NCBI GenBank assembly: GCA_963733065.1
Contig: CAVTBT010000002.1
Span: 62,001-126,000 of the forward strand
Length of the DNA stretch: 64,000 bases
Reading direction: 5' to 3'
From: CAVTBT01 sp963733065
Lineage (GTDB): Bacteria > Actinomycetota > Thermoleophilia > Gaiellales > Gaiellaceae
The number at the start of each line of letters is the position of its first letter. Positions within the stretch are counted from its first letter, which is position 1. The notes beneath the pieces were generated by a model. It saw only the letters and a program-made list of their open reading frames with translations, ran no database searches and was not told the DNA's origin. Below are positions 1 to 14,940 of the stretch, one piece after another. Made by a program: the position numbers and the translations under genes.

Positions 1-692
1 CGAGCGGGCTGCTCGCGGCCCACGACAAGCTGCTCACGGCCAGGCTGCTCCACGGCGCGGGTCTCCCGCACCCGCGCACTCGACTCGTCGTCGCCTCGTC
101 ACCGCCGCCGGTGTTCGATGGGCCGGTGGTGGTGAAGCCGCGCTTCGGCAGCTGGGGGAGAGACGTCGTGCGCTGCGACGACGCCGATACCCTGGCGCGC
201 CACCTGGGCTCGCTCGACGCGGAACGCTGGTTCCGCCGCCACGGGGCGCTCGTCCAGGAGCTCGTCGAGCCGCGCGGCTTCGACCTCCGCGTCGTCGTCG
301 CCGGCGGCGCAGTCGTCGGGGCCGCCGAACGCGTGTCGCAACCGGGCGAGTGGCGCACGAACGTCGCGCTCGGCGCTCGGCGCGTGCCCGCCTCGCCTCC
401 GGCCGAGGCGCGGCTGCTCGCTCTGTCCGCGGCCTCGGCGGCCGGAACCGATCTCGTCGGCGTCGACCTGCTGCCGCTCGGCGATGGGTGGACGGTGCTG
501 GAGCTGAACGGCGCCGTGGACTTCACGCCCGTGTACTCGCTCGAGCGCGACGTCTTCGCCGCGACGAGCTCCGAGCTCGCACGGCTCGCGCTGGGTCTGA
601 CGCGCCTGCCCGAGGCCGGGACCCTCGTGGCGTCGCACTGGGACGACCTGCCCCTGGCGGACGAGCCCGCTGCCGCGACCCTGATGGAGTGA
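1..692 (+). CDS. RimK/LysX-like ATP-grasp ligase, 5' truncated
   Basis: The reading frame is open from position 3, so the gene starts before the window. An internal GTG at 111 is not a credible start because homology begins upstream: DKLLTARLLHGAGLPHPRT is the pre-ATP-grasp motif of RimK-type ligases. It is followed by the nucleotide-binding segment VVVKPRFGSWGRD, the acidic LVQELVEPRG and the late metal-binding strand WTVLELNGAVDF. Such enzymes join an amino acid or peptide carboxylate to an amine using ATP (ribosomal S6 tailing, LysX-type lysine synthesis). The substrate cannot be told from this fragment. It ends about 90 bp before tRNA-Met and probably forms a separate transcript. Confidence 0.8.
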   Translation, partial: SGLLAAHDKLLTARLLHGAGLPHPRTRLVVASSPPPVFDGPVVVKPRFGSWGRDVVRCDDADTLARHLGSLDAERWFRRHGALVQELVEPRGFDLRVVVAGGAVVGAAERVSQPGEWRTNVALGARRVPASPPAEARLLALSAASAAGTDLVGVDLLPLGDGWTVLELNGAVDFTPVYSLERDVFAATSSELARLALGLTRLPEAGTLVASHWDDLPLADEPAAATLME

Positions 693-766
693 CCGTTCGC
701 CTCCCGTTCGTTGTGACGGGCGGTCGCCGGCCGAGGCGCGCCGGATACGGCTCGAAAGGCTCCTGC

Positions 767-772
767 TAGACT
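767..772 (+). promoter_or_regulatory. possible -10 element for tRNA-Met
   Basis: TAGACT fits the TANNNT pattern of actinobacterial -10 boxes and lies 12 bp before the tRNA 5' end. The hexamer 17 bp upstream (GATACG) is a poor -35, so this is tentative. The transcript could continue into rpmG-secE-nusG. Confidence 0.3.
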
Positions 773-784
773 GCGAGCCCGCGC

Positions 785-858
785 GGCGGCGTAGCTCAGT
801 TGGTTAGAGCAGCGGAATCATAATCCGCGTGTCGCAGGTTCGAGTCCTGCCGCCGCTA
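785..858 (+). tRNA. tRNA-Met (CAT), elongator type
   Basis: A complete cloverleaf can be drawn. The acceptor stem is 785-791/851-857 with a G-T first pair, the D arm 794-810, the anticodon stem 812-816/824-828 and the T arm 834-838/846-850. The anticodon CAT is at 819-821. CCA is not encoded. An initiator is unlikely because the anticodon stem lacks three consecutive G-C pairs of that class. A CAT tRNA could in principle be Ile2, but the sequence resembles actinobacterial elongator tRNA-Met, and its place before rpmG-secE-nusG is typical of the phylum. Confidence 0.93.
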
Positions 859-905
859 CTCGCACCGCACGTCCCGAACTAGACCCAGAGCGCACCCAGA
901 GCAGA

Positions 906-1067
906 ATGGCATCCGGAGTCCGAGTCGCGATCACGCTCGCCTGCACGGAGTGCAAGCGGCGCAACTACCAATCGCAGAAGTCGAAGCGGAACACGCCCGA
1001 CCGGGTCGAGTTCCGCAAGTACTGTCGTTGGTGTGCGTCGCATACGCTCCATCGGGAGACGCGCTAA
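906..1067 (+). CDS. rpmG: 50S ribosomal protein L33, zinc type
   Basis: A 53-residue basic protein too short for most ORF cut-offs. It has two Cys pairs (TECK and YCRWC) that form the zinc ribbon of the C+ form of L33, a protein near the ribosomal E site. The ATG at 906 gives the expected length, and the ORF ends 3 bp before secE. The order tRNA-Met, rpmG, secE, nusG is classic for Actinobacteria. Keeping the Cys ligands means it needs zinc, unlike the C- paralogue many actinobacteria also carry elsewhere. Confidence 0.93.
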   Translation: MASGVRVAITLACTECKRRNYQSQKSKRNTPDRVEFRKYCRWCASHTLHRETR

Positions 1068-1070
1068 CCC

Positions 1071-1397
1071 ATGGCCAAGGAGACCCGCAGGCAACGCCGC
1101 GACGCCCGTCGCGCGGCCGGGGACGATGCGTCCGCGCAGGTCTCGCGGTCGCGCGTCCAGGGCACTCCCGTCCCGGCCGGGGGCCCCGTCGAGGCGCACG
1201 CCGAGACACACGTCGGTCGCCGGCGCGGCACGTTCCTCCGTGAGTCGTACGCCGAGCTCCGCAAGGTCGAATGGCCGAACCGCGCGCAGGTGCTGCAGGG
1301 TACGGTCGTCGTGATCATCGCCTGCGCCATCGTGGGCGCGTACCTGTGGGGCATCGACCAGGTCCTGAGACGCCTCGTCCAGGACATCTTCATCTAG
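1071..1397 (+). CDS. secE: preprotein translocase subunit SecE
   Basis: SecE is the small clamp subunit of the SecYEG channel. The 108-residue protein has a basic, disordered N-terminal half (about residues 1-50), then the conserved amphipathic helix FLRESYAELRKVEWPNR and a single membrane helix (about residues 74-98) ending close to the C terminus. This is the usual actinobacterial one-TM form. It starts 3 bp after rpmG and lies 18 bp before nusG, so the three are co-transcribed. Its partner secY is in the spc cluster at 31212. Confidence 0.93.
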   Translation: MAKETRRQRRDARRAAGDDASAQVSRSRVQGTPVPAGGPVEAHAETHVGRRRGTFLRESYAELRKVEWPNRAQVLQGTVVVIIACAIVGAYLWGIDQVLRRLVQDIFI

Positions 1398-1415
1398 AGC
1401 GAGCGAGCTGACGCG

Positions 1416-1949
1416 ATGTTCCAGTGGTACGTCATCAACACCTACTCCGGGCACGAGAACAAGGTGAAGGCCAACCTCGAGCACCGGATCGTCTCGATGA
1501 ACCAGGCGCCGCGGTTCCGGCGCGTCGTCGTCCCGACCGAGCAGGTGATCGAGACGAAGGACGGCCAGAAGGTGCAGACGGAGAAGCGCGTGCTGCCCGG
1601 CTACGTCCTCGTGAACATGGACCTGAACGACGAGGCCTGGTCGGTCGTGAAGAACACGCCCGGCGTGACGGGGTTCGTCGGCGCCGGCGCGAAGCCCGTG
1701 CCGCTCGCGCAGTCGGAGGTCGACCGCATCCTCCACACCGGCGCGGTTGCCGGCGCGCCCGCACAGAAGGCGCAGGTCGAGTTCTCGCTGGGCGAGTCCG
1801 TGAAGGTGACGTCCGGCCCGCTCTCGGACTTCGACGGGGAGATCGTCGACGTGAACGCCGACGCCCAGAAGCTCAAGGTGCTCGTCGACATCTTCGAGCG
1901 CCAGGTGCCGGTCGAGCTCGGTTTCGACCAGGTCAAGAAGATCGACTGA
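1416..1949 (+). CDS. nusG: transcription termination/antitermination factor NusG
   Basis: At 177 aa this is a full-length NusG. The NGN domain (about 1-110) starts with FQWYVINTYSGHENKVK, typical of the family. A C-terminal KOW domain (about 122-177) carries GESVKVTSGPLSDFDGEI. NusG binds the RNA polymerase clamp, alters pausing and links polymerase to Rho or to ribosomal protein S10; rpoB, rpoC and rpsJ are in the same window. Actinobacterial NusG often has a long acidic N-terminal extension. This one has none, although many neighbouring ribosomal proteins do have extensions. Confidence 0.96.
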   Translation: MFQWYVINTYSGHENKVKANLEHRIVSMNQAPRFRRVVVPTEQVIETKDGQKVQTEKRVLPGYVLVNMDLNDEAWSVVKNTPGVTGFVGAGAKPVPLAQSEVDRILHTGAVAGAPAQKAQVEFSLGESVKVTSGPLSDFDGEIVDVNADAQKLKVLVDIFERQVPVELGFDQVKKID

Positions 1950-1957
1950 GGAACGGA

Positions 1958-2383
1958 ATGGCGAAGAAGGTTCTCACCCTCATCAAGCTGCAGATTCCCG
2001 GCGGCCAGGCCAACCCGGCGCCGCCCGTGGGCCCGGCGCTCGGCCAGCACGGCGTCAACATCATGGAGTTCTGCAAGGCGTTCAACGCACAGACCGCGCA
2101 GGAGAACGGCCGCATCACCCCCGTGGAGATCACGGTCTTCGAGGACCGGTCCTTCACGTTCATCACGAAGACGCCGCCCGCCGCCGTGCTGATCAAAGAG
2201 GTGCTCGGCCTGGAGTCCGGGTCCGCCGAGCCCAACCGCACGAAGGTCGGCCGGCTCACGCGCGAGCAGCTGCGCTCGATCGCCGAGACGAAGCTGCCCG
2301 ACCTGAACGCCCGCGACGTCGACCAGGCGATGCTGGTCATCGCGGGGACGGCCCGCTCGATGGGTGTGGAGGTCGAGCGCTAA
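1958..2383 (+). CDS. rplK: 50S ribosomal protein L11
   Basis: L11 (141 aa) forms the GTPase-associated centre with 23S rRNA and contacts elongation factors and stringent-response RelA. The proline-rich segment GGQANPAPPVGPALGQHGVN is the N-terminal thiostrepton-site loop. The C-terminal rRNA-binding domain spans about 70-141. The ATG at 1958 follows GGAACGGA and lies 8 bp after nusG. The expected partner rplA does not follow directly: a 166-bp structured element (2384-2549) separates the pair. Confidence 0.97.
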   Translation: MAKKVLTLIKLQIPGGQANPAPPVGPALGQHGVNIMEFCKAFNAQTAQENGRITPVEITVFEDRSFTFITKTPPAAVLIKEVLGLESGSAEPNRTKVGRLTREQLRSIAETKLPDLNARDVDQAMLVIAGTARSMGVEVER

Positions 2384-2549
2384 TGGCGGTCGCCTCGCGC
2401 ACATCTCGCACTCGCTGGCTCGCTGCAACGCGGCGCCATGCGTCGTCCTCGGTCGCGCCCGTAGCCTTCGGCTACGAACGCTCCCTGCGTCCTAGCCTGG
2501 CTTGCGTTTCGCGGCCATCGAGCACGATCTGTGCGCGAGGAGACCGCTA
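2384..2549 (+). ncRNA. structured intergenic element, copy A (rplK/rplA)
   Basis: The element fills the whole gap between the rplK stop and the rplA GTG. Bases 2386-2390 plus 2393-2403 pair perfectly with 2530-2540 plus 2543-2547 (16 bp around a 2x2 loop). The 3' strand of that helix contains the rplA Shine-Dalgarno GAGGAGA. The centre holds the core shared with copies B, C and D (TCCTCGGTCGCGCC, then CGCTCCCTGCGTCCT). The core frames a 7-bp apical hairpin, CGTAGCC-TTC-GGCTACG. No reading frame of note is present. I do not recognise the family. See copies at 16639, 22441 and 26771. Confidence 0.75.
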
Positions 2550-3302
2550 GTGGCGGCCCACGGCAAGCGCTACCGGGAGGCCCGTGGACGCGTCGACCGC
2601 GAGAGCGTCTACTCGCCGGTCGAGGCCGTCCGCATGCTCAAGGAGTTCGGCGCCGCGAAGTTCGACGAGACGGTCGAGGTGCACTTCCGACTCGGCCTCA
2701 ACGTCCGACATGCCGACCAGCAGCTGCGCGGCACGCTGATGCTGCCGCACGGCACCGGCCGGTCCGTGCGCGTCGCGGTCTTCGCCGAGGGCGACAAGGC
2801 CCGCGAGGCCGAGGAGGCCGGGGCAGACGTGGTCGGCTCGGCCGACCTCGCCGCCAAGATCGAGGGCGGCTTCACGGAGTTCGACGTCGCGATCGCGACG
2901 CCCGACCAGATGGGCAACGTCGGCAAGCTCGGCCGGATTCTCGGGCCGCGCGGCCTGATGCCGAACCCGAAGACGGGAACGGTGACGTTCGACGTCGGCA
3001 AGGCGGTCGGAGATGCGAAGGCGGGCAAGCTCGAGTACCGCACCGACCGCGGCGCCAACGTCCACGTCTCAATCGGCAAGAAGAGCTTCGGCGAGCGGCA
3101 GCTCGTGGAGAACTACGCCGCCCTCGTCGAGGAGATCGTGCGCGCGAAGCCGGCCGCCGCGAAGGGCCGCTACATCAGGGGCGTCACGCTCACGAGCACC
3201 ATGGGACCGGGCGTGAAGATCGACCCGGCGAGGACGCGGGGCATCGTCGAGGAGCTCGACGGCGCGCCCGCGGAGGCGGCGACGGAGGCTGCTACCGTCT
3301 AG
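2550..3302 (+). CDS. rplA: 50S ribosomal protein L1
   Basis: L1 builds the mobile stalk that guides tRNA out of the E site, and in many bacteria it represses its own operon. The GTG at 2550 is chosen because GAGGAGA lies just upstream and the protein then starts MAAHGKRYREA, as in the family. An in-frame ATG at 2502 would run through the structured element. With 250 aa it is slightly longer than usual owing to an Ala/Glu C-terminal tail. The signature KLGRILGPRGLMPNPK is intact. Translation may depend on opening of the preceding RNA structure. Confidence 0.95.
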   Translation: MAAHGKRYREARGRVDRESVYSPVEAVRMLKEFGAAKFDETVEVHFRLGLNVRHADQQLRGTLMLPHGTGRSVRVAVFAEGDKAREAEEAGADVVGSADLAAKIEGGFTEFDVAIATPDQMGNVGKLGRILGPRGLMPNPKTGTVTFDVGKAVGDAKAGKLEYRTDRGANVHVSIGKKSFGERQLVENYAALVEEIVRAKPAAAKGRYIRGVTLTSTMGPGVKIDPARTRGIVEELDGAPAEAATEAATV

Positions 3303-3442
3303 CGAGACACGACTCGACCCGTCGCCAGAGACAGCCGGCAGCCGCGAGGCGTAGGACCGGCCGAGGCGGTCGGCACGCAGCTCGCGCTGCGCTCTCGGCC
3401 CGCCTCGTCGGCGGGCCTCGTCATTTCCGGAGGGACTACGAC
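3303..3442 (+). promoter_or_regulatory. L10 leader (autoregulatory r-protein leader) with attenuator-like hairpin
   Basis: The 140-bp gap before rplJ holds CAGAGACAGCCGGCAGCC, then GGCGTAGGACCGGCCGAGG. This resembles the actinobacterial L10 leader, which binds L10-(L12)4 to repress translation. A strong hairpin follows (GGCCCGCC-TCGT-CGGCGGGCC, about 3396-3417), with CATTT just after it and the rplJ Shine-Dalgarno GGAGGG at 3429-3434. The first part is recognition from memory of the family. The hairpin is seen directly. Confidence 0.65.
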
Positions 3443-4216
3443 ATGCACAAGGATGACAAGGAGCGCGTTGTCGCCGAGCTGACCGAGCGTTTGCGCACCT
3501 CGGAGACGCTGCTCGTCGCGGACTACCGCGGATTGACGAACTCCGAGATCGACGAGCTGCGCACGAAGATGATCGCCGCGGGCGCCCGCTTCTCGGTGGT
3601 GAAGAACACGCTCACGCGCCGGGCTGCCGAGGCAGCCGGCGCCGACTCGTTGCTGGCGCTCCTCGAAGGGCCGACGGCGATCGCATTCCTCGAGGCGGAC
3701 GGCGATCCCGTCGCGGTCGCGAAGGCGCTGGCCGACACCGCCCGGGAGACGCACGTGCTCGAGGTGCGGGGCGGCGTGATGCAGGGCGTGACGATCTCGG
3801 CCGAGCAGATCGAGGAGCTGGCCAAGCTGCCGCCGGTCGATGTCGTGCGCGCGCAGGTGCTCGGCGCGGTGACGGCGCCGCTGACGACGATCGTCGGGCT
3901 GTTCAGCGCGCCTTTGCGCGACCTGGTCGGCCTGATCGACGCGCGGATCGCGCAGCTCGAGGAGCAGGGCGATACCTCGGGGGTCGAGGCGGCCGCCGCA
4001 GCGGCCGAGGTCGAGACGCAGGTACCGCCGGCCGACGAGGCCGAGCCCGAGGCCGAGGCCGAGGCCGAGACCGAGGTGCCCGAGGCTCAGGCCGCTACGA
4101 CCGACGAAGACACGAACGCCGATGACACGACCGACGAGCCGACACCGGACGTCGCAGAGGACTCTGTCTCGCAGCCGCAGGCTGCCGAACCGGACACGAC
4201 ACAGGAGGAGGAGTAG
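3443..4216 (+). CDS. rplJ: 50S ribosomal protein L10 with acidic C-terminal extension
   Basis: L10 anchors L7/L12 dimers at the base of the ribosomal stalk. The ATG at 3443 follows GGAGGG. Residues 1-175 are a normal L10, with VADYRGLTNSEIDELR, VVKNTL and the long C-terminal helix that carries the L12 dimers (about 140-175). About 80 further residues are almost only Glu, Ala, Asp, Thr and Pro. The total of 257 aa compares with about 170-180 in most bacteria. The tail starts where the L12-binding helix ends. Its role is unknown. rplL follows after 2 bp. Confidence 0.95.
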   Translation: MHKDDKERVVAELTERLRTSETLLVADYRGLTNSEIDELRTKMIAAGARFSVVKNTLTRRAAEAAGADSLLALLEGPTAIAFLEADGDPVAVAKALADTARETHVLEVRGGVMQGVTISAEQIEELAKLPPVDVVRAQVLGAVTAPLTTIVGLFSAPLRDLVGLIDARIAQLEEQGDTSGVEAAAAAAEVETQVPPADEAEPEAEAEAETEVPEAQAATTDEDTNADDTTDEPTPDVAEDSVSQPQAAEPDTTQEEE

Positions 4217-4218
4217 GC

Positions 4219-4608
4219 ATGGCGGCTTCCGCTGTTGACACCATCTTCGAGGGGCTCGGGAGCATGACCGTGCTCGAGCTCGTCGAGCTGAAGAAGAAGA
4301 TCGAGGACGAATGGGGCATCACCGCCGCCGCTCCCGTAGCCGTGGCTGCGGCCGCTGCTCCGGCGGGTGGCGACGGCGCCGCGGCAGCAGAGGAGCAGAC
4401 GGCGTTCGACGTCGTGCTCACCGGCGCCGGGGACAAGAAGATCCAGGTGATCAAGGTCGTCCGCGCCGTGACCGGGCTCGGGCTCAAGGAGGCGAAGGAC
4501 CTCGTCGACGGCGCCCCGAACGCCGTCAAGGAGGGCGCGGCCAAGGAGGAGGCCGACTCGATCAAGGCCCAGCTCGAGGAGGCCGGCGCCAGCGTCGAGC
4601 TCAAGTAG
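4219..4608 (+). CDS. rplL: 50S ribosomal protein L7/L12
   Basis: This is the acidic stalk protein that recruits translation GTPases. At 129 aa it has the N-terminal dimerisation helix (about 1-35), an Ala/Gly hinge (AAAAAPAGGDGAAAAEE, about 40-58) and the globular C-terminal domain with KIQVIKVVRAVTGLGLKEAK, the factor-binding surface. It starts 2 bp after rplJ, so the two are translationally coupled. A Rho-independent terminator follows at once. That would let L12, needed in four or more copies, be made in excess over RNA polymerase. Confidence 0.97.
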   Translation: MAASAVDTIFEGLGSMTVLELVELKKKIEDEWGITAAAPVAVAAAAAPAGGDGAAAAEEQTAFDVVLTGAGDKKIQVIKVVRAVTGLGLKEAKDLVDGAPNAVKEGAAKEEADSIKAQLEEAGASVELK

Positions 4609-4613
4609 GCGCC

Positions 4614-4651
4614 GAACGAGGCCGGGCACCGCGCGGCCTCGTTCATCTTTT
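4614..4651 (+). terminator. Rho-independent terminator between rplL and rpoB
   Basis: GAACGAGGCC (4614-4623) pairs perfectly with GGCCTCGTTC (4635-4644) around an 11-nt GC-rich loop, and ATCTTTT follows. It probably reduces rather than abolishes read-through from the L10-L12 operon into rpoBC. Confidence 0.8.
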
Positions 4652-4670
4652 CGCCCGCCTTCGCTACACT
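4642..4670 (+). promoter_or_regulatory. predicted sigma-A promoter of rpoBC
   Basis: TTCATC (4642-4647) and TACACT (4665-4670) are separated by 17 bp. The run CCTTCGCTAC over the -10 recurs at the rpsL promoter. The -35 overlaps the terminator. The 5' leader to the TTG at 4817 would be about 140 nt and contains no other gene. Confidence 0.5.
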
Positions 4671-4816
4671 TTGTCCCACGCGGCCACCCCGCCGCAGCCC
4701 GCGCTTGCGGAGGGGTGGGTCTGTCCGCTACCCTTCAGGGTTGCGCCGACGTTCCGCCGGTTTCGTCCTGCCCGATCTCAGATCTATCTGCACGCCGTTA
4801 AGGGAGGCTGTCGCAT

Positions 4817-8476
<3,660 letters not shown>

Positions 8477-8523
8477 TTCGAGACGACCAGAGAACTGACT
8501 GAAGGAAAAGAGGCGCTTTCTAC

Positions 8524-13110
<4,587 letters not shown>

Positions 13111-13113
13111 GCA

Positions 13114-13134
13114 CTTTCCGGCTTCGCCGGAAAG
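13114..13134 (+). terminator. hairpin just after rpoC
   Basis: CTTTCCGG-CTTCG-CCGGAAAG is an 8-bp perfect stem starting 4 bp after the rpoC stop. It has no T tract, but a second hairpin follows, so together they likely end the rpoBC transcript. Confidence 0.55.
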
Positions 13135-13157
13135 AGAACCTACGCGAGCGGACCTGA

Positions 13158-13188
13158 AAGGGCCGGGGCGGACGCTCCGGCCCTTCTG
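13158..13188 (+). terminator. second rpoC terminator hairpin
   Basis: AAGGGCCGG (13158-13166) pairs with CCGGCCCTT (13177-13185) around a 10-nt loop and is followed by CTGGTACC. The stem is strong; the T tract is poor. The next gene starts only 19 bp further on, so it may be transcribed by read-through. Confidence 0.55.
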
Positions 13189-13206
13189 GTACCTCTAGGG
13201 CTCTCG

Positions 13207-14940
13207 ATGCGGGTCGTCCTCGTCTTGGCAGCCGTTCTCGCGGCACTCGCGCTGCCCGGGCAGGCCGGAGCCGCGCCGTGCTCGCTGCCCGAGGCGAGAC
13301 CGCTCTGGATCGACTTCGGCACGCCGGAGCTGCAGGAGGTCTTCGCGAAGCCGGGCGTGATCGTCGCGACGACCGGTGCGGGCGGCTACTCGGTGGCGAT
13401 GCGGGAAGCCGGGGCGGGCACGGTCTTCTGGGACATGTACCTGAACCGGCGCGTCGGCACGCCGTCCGTCCCGGCCGATCCCGACCTCCTGCCCGAGCGC
13501 GCGCAGCGGCTGTTCGAGTTCGCCGTGCGGGCTGCGGGCTGCGACACCCCGGTCATCGCCATGAACGAGCTGTTCGGCGCGCACCTGACGACGCCGTGGA
13601 CGGCAACGAATGCGCGTTACCGCGCGAACGTGCTGCAGTGGTCACGGCTGCTCGCGGCGAAGGGCGCGCGGCCGGCGCTCCTGCTCTCGAGCGACCCGTT
13701 CACCGGCGGCGAAGCGGCGCAGTGGTGGCGAGACGTGGCCCAGGTCTCCGACCTCGTGCTCGAGAAGTACTTCTCCGCGGCGGCCGTCTCGAGGGCCGGC
13801 GCGGTGCTCGGCAATCGCCGCATGCGGACGTCGATGCGCGGGTCCGCGTCCAAGCTGTTCGCGATCAACGTGCCGGCGTCCCGGGTCGGCATCGTCCTCG
13901 CGTTTCAGACGAGACGCGGCGCCGGCGGCCGGGAAGGGCTGCAGCCGGCCACGAGCTGGTTCGAGGTCGCGAAATGGCAGGCGCTGGCGGCGGAGCAGGT
14001 CGCTCGCGAGCTCCGACTCGCACATGTCTGGTCCTGGGGGTGGGGGACGTACAACGCCGACGGCGCCGATCCGGACAAGGGCGCCGCCGCCTGCGCCTGG
14101 TTGTGGGCGCGACATCGGTCGCTGTGCGATGCGCCGGGGACGCTCGGCTCGGAGTTCGACCCTGATCTCCGTGCAGGCCAGATCGACCTGCCGACCGGCA
14201 CGCGCTGCATGCTCGGCGACGCAGCGGTGACGACGAACCAGATCGGCGAGCTCGCGAGGGTCACCGGCGATGCCGAGCTGGCGCTCTCGTCGCTGTACGG
14301 GCGGCTCGTCGAAAGCCGGTTCGCGGCCGCGAGCGGGGCGGACGTGCTCGCCGCCGAGCGCGCCGTCGTCCGCGAGCGCTTCCGCGGCGGCCGCGGCGCC
14401 TACCTCGCGGCTCTGACCCGCAACCGTGCGACGGTCGGTGTCGCCCGCGGCGTCCTCGCCGACGAGGTCCGTCGCGCCGCGCTGCAGTCGCGCCTCCGGG
14501 CCCCGGCGCCCACGGCGACCGAGGTCGAGCGGTTCTACGGCACGTATGCGCCCGTGCTCGCTCGCGAGGTCGAGATCTCACCGGCGCCGTCGTGGCTGCC
14601 GAACGGTCGCGGCGTCGTGCTGGCAAGCGTCGCGCCCGCGCGGCTGTTCGTCGTGCCGACCGGCCGCAGGTCGACCGTGTGGTCGCCCGAGGGCCCGCTC
14701 CAGGTGCGCCCGCTCGGCGACGCCGAGCCGCTCGGCGCGCTGCCGCTCGAGGCGGCGCGACCCGCAATCCTGCGCGCGCTCCGGGCGACCTCACGGCTTC
14801 AGGCCTACCACGACTGGACGGTGCGCCGTCAGCGCGCGGCGCTCGATCAGGTGCGCTGCACGCGCGACCGCCTTCCGGCGATCGGCGCGGTCGAGCTCAC
14901 GAGTTTTCTGCCGTACCTGGCGCCGACCGCGGAAAGGTAG
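13207..14940 (+). CDS. secreted 577-aa protein, glycoside-hydrolase-like N half and SurA-like C half (hypothetical)
   Basis: I do not recognise a named family. The N terminus MRVVLVLAAVLAALALPGQA is a Sec signal peptide with AGA cleavage near residue 22. The middle (about 30-310) has features of a TIM-barrel glycosidase: alternating short strands, PVIAMNELFG (an Asn-Glu pair as in clan GH-A acid/base sites) and VWSWGWGTYN. Residues about 350-480 are helical and end in PTATEVERFYGTYAPV, which resembles the start of the parvulin region in SurA/PrsA-like chaperones. Function is unknown. It lies between rpoC and the str operon and its end overlaps the convergent cyclase gene by 44 bp. Confidence 0.75.
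   Translation: MRVVLVLAAVLAALALPGQAGAAPCSLPEARPLWIDFGTPELQEVFAKPGVIVATTGAGGYSVAMREAGAGTVFWDMYLNRRVGTPSVPADPDLLPERAQRLFEFAVRAAGCDTPVIAMNELFGAHLTTPWTATNARYRANVLQWSRLLAAKGARPALLLSSDPFTGGEAAQWWRDVAQVSDLVLEKYFSAAAVSRAGAVLGNRRMRTSMRGSASKLFAINVPASRVGIVLAFQTRRGAGGREGLQPATSWFEVAKWQALAAEQVARELRLAHVWSWGWGTYNADGADPDKGAAACAWLWARHRSLCDAPGTLGSEFDPDLRAGQIDLPTGTRCMLGDAAVTTNQIGELARVTGDAELALSSLYGRLVESRFAAASGADVLAAERAVVRERFRGGRGAYLAALTRNRATVGVARGVLADEVRRAALQSRLRAPAPTATEVERFYGTYAPVLAREVEISPAPSWLPNGRGVVLASVAPARLFVVPTGRRSTVWSPEGPLQVRPLGDAEPLGALPLEAARPAILRALRATSRLQAYHDWTVRRQRAALDQVRCTRDRLPAIGAVELTSFLPYLAPTAER

Noticed and set aside
2502..2549. ATG at 2502 as the rplA start
   Set aside because: It would translate the structured element and bury the good GAGGAGA ribosome-binding site; the GTG at 2550 matches family N termini.
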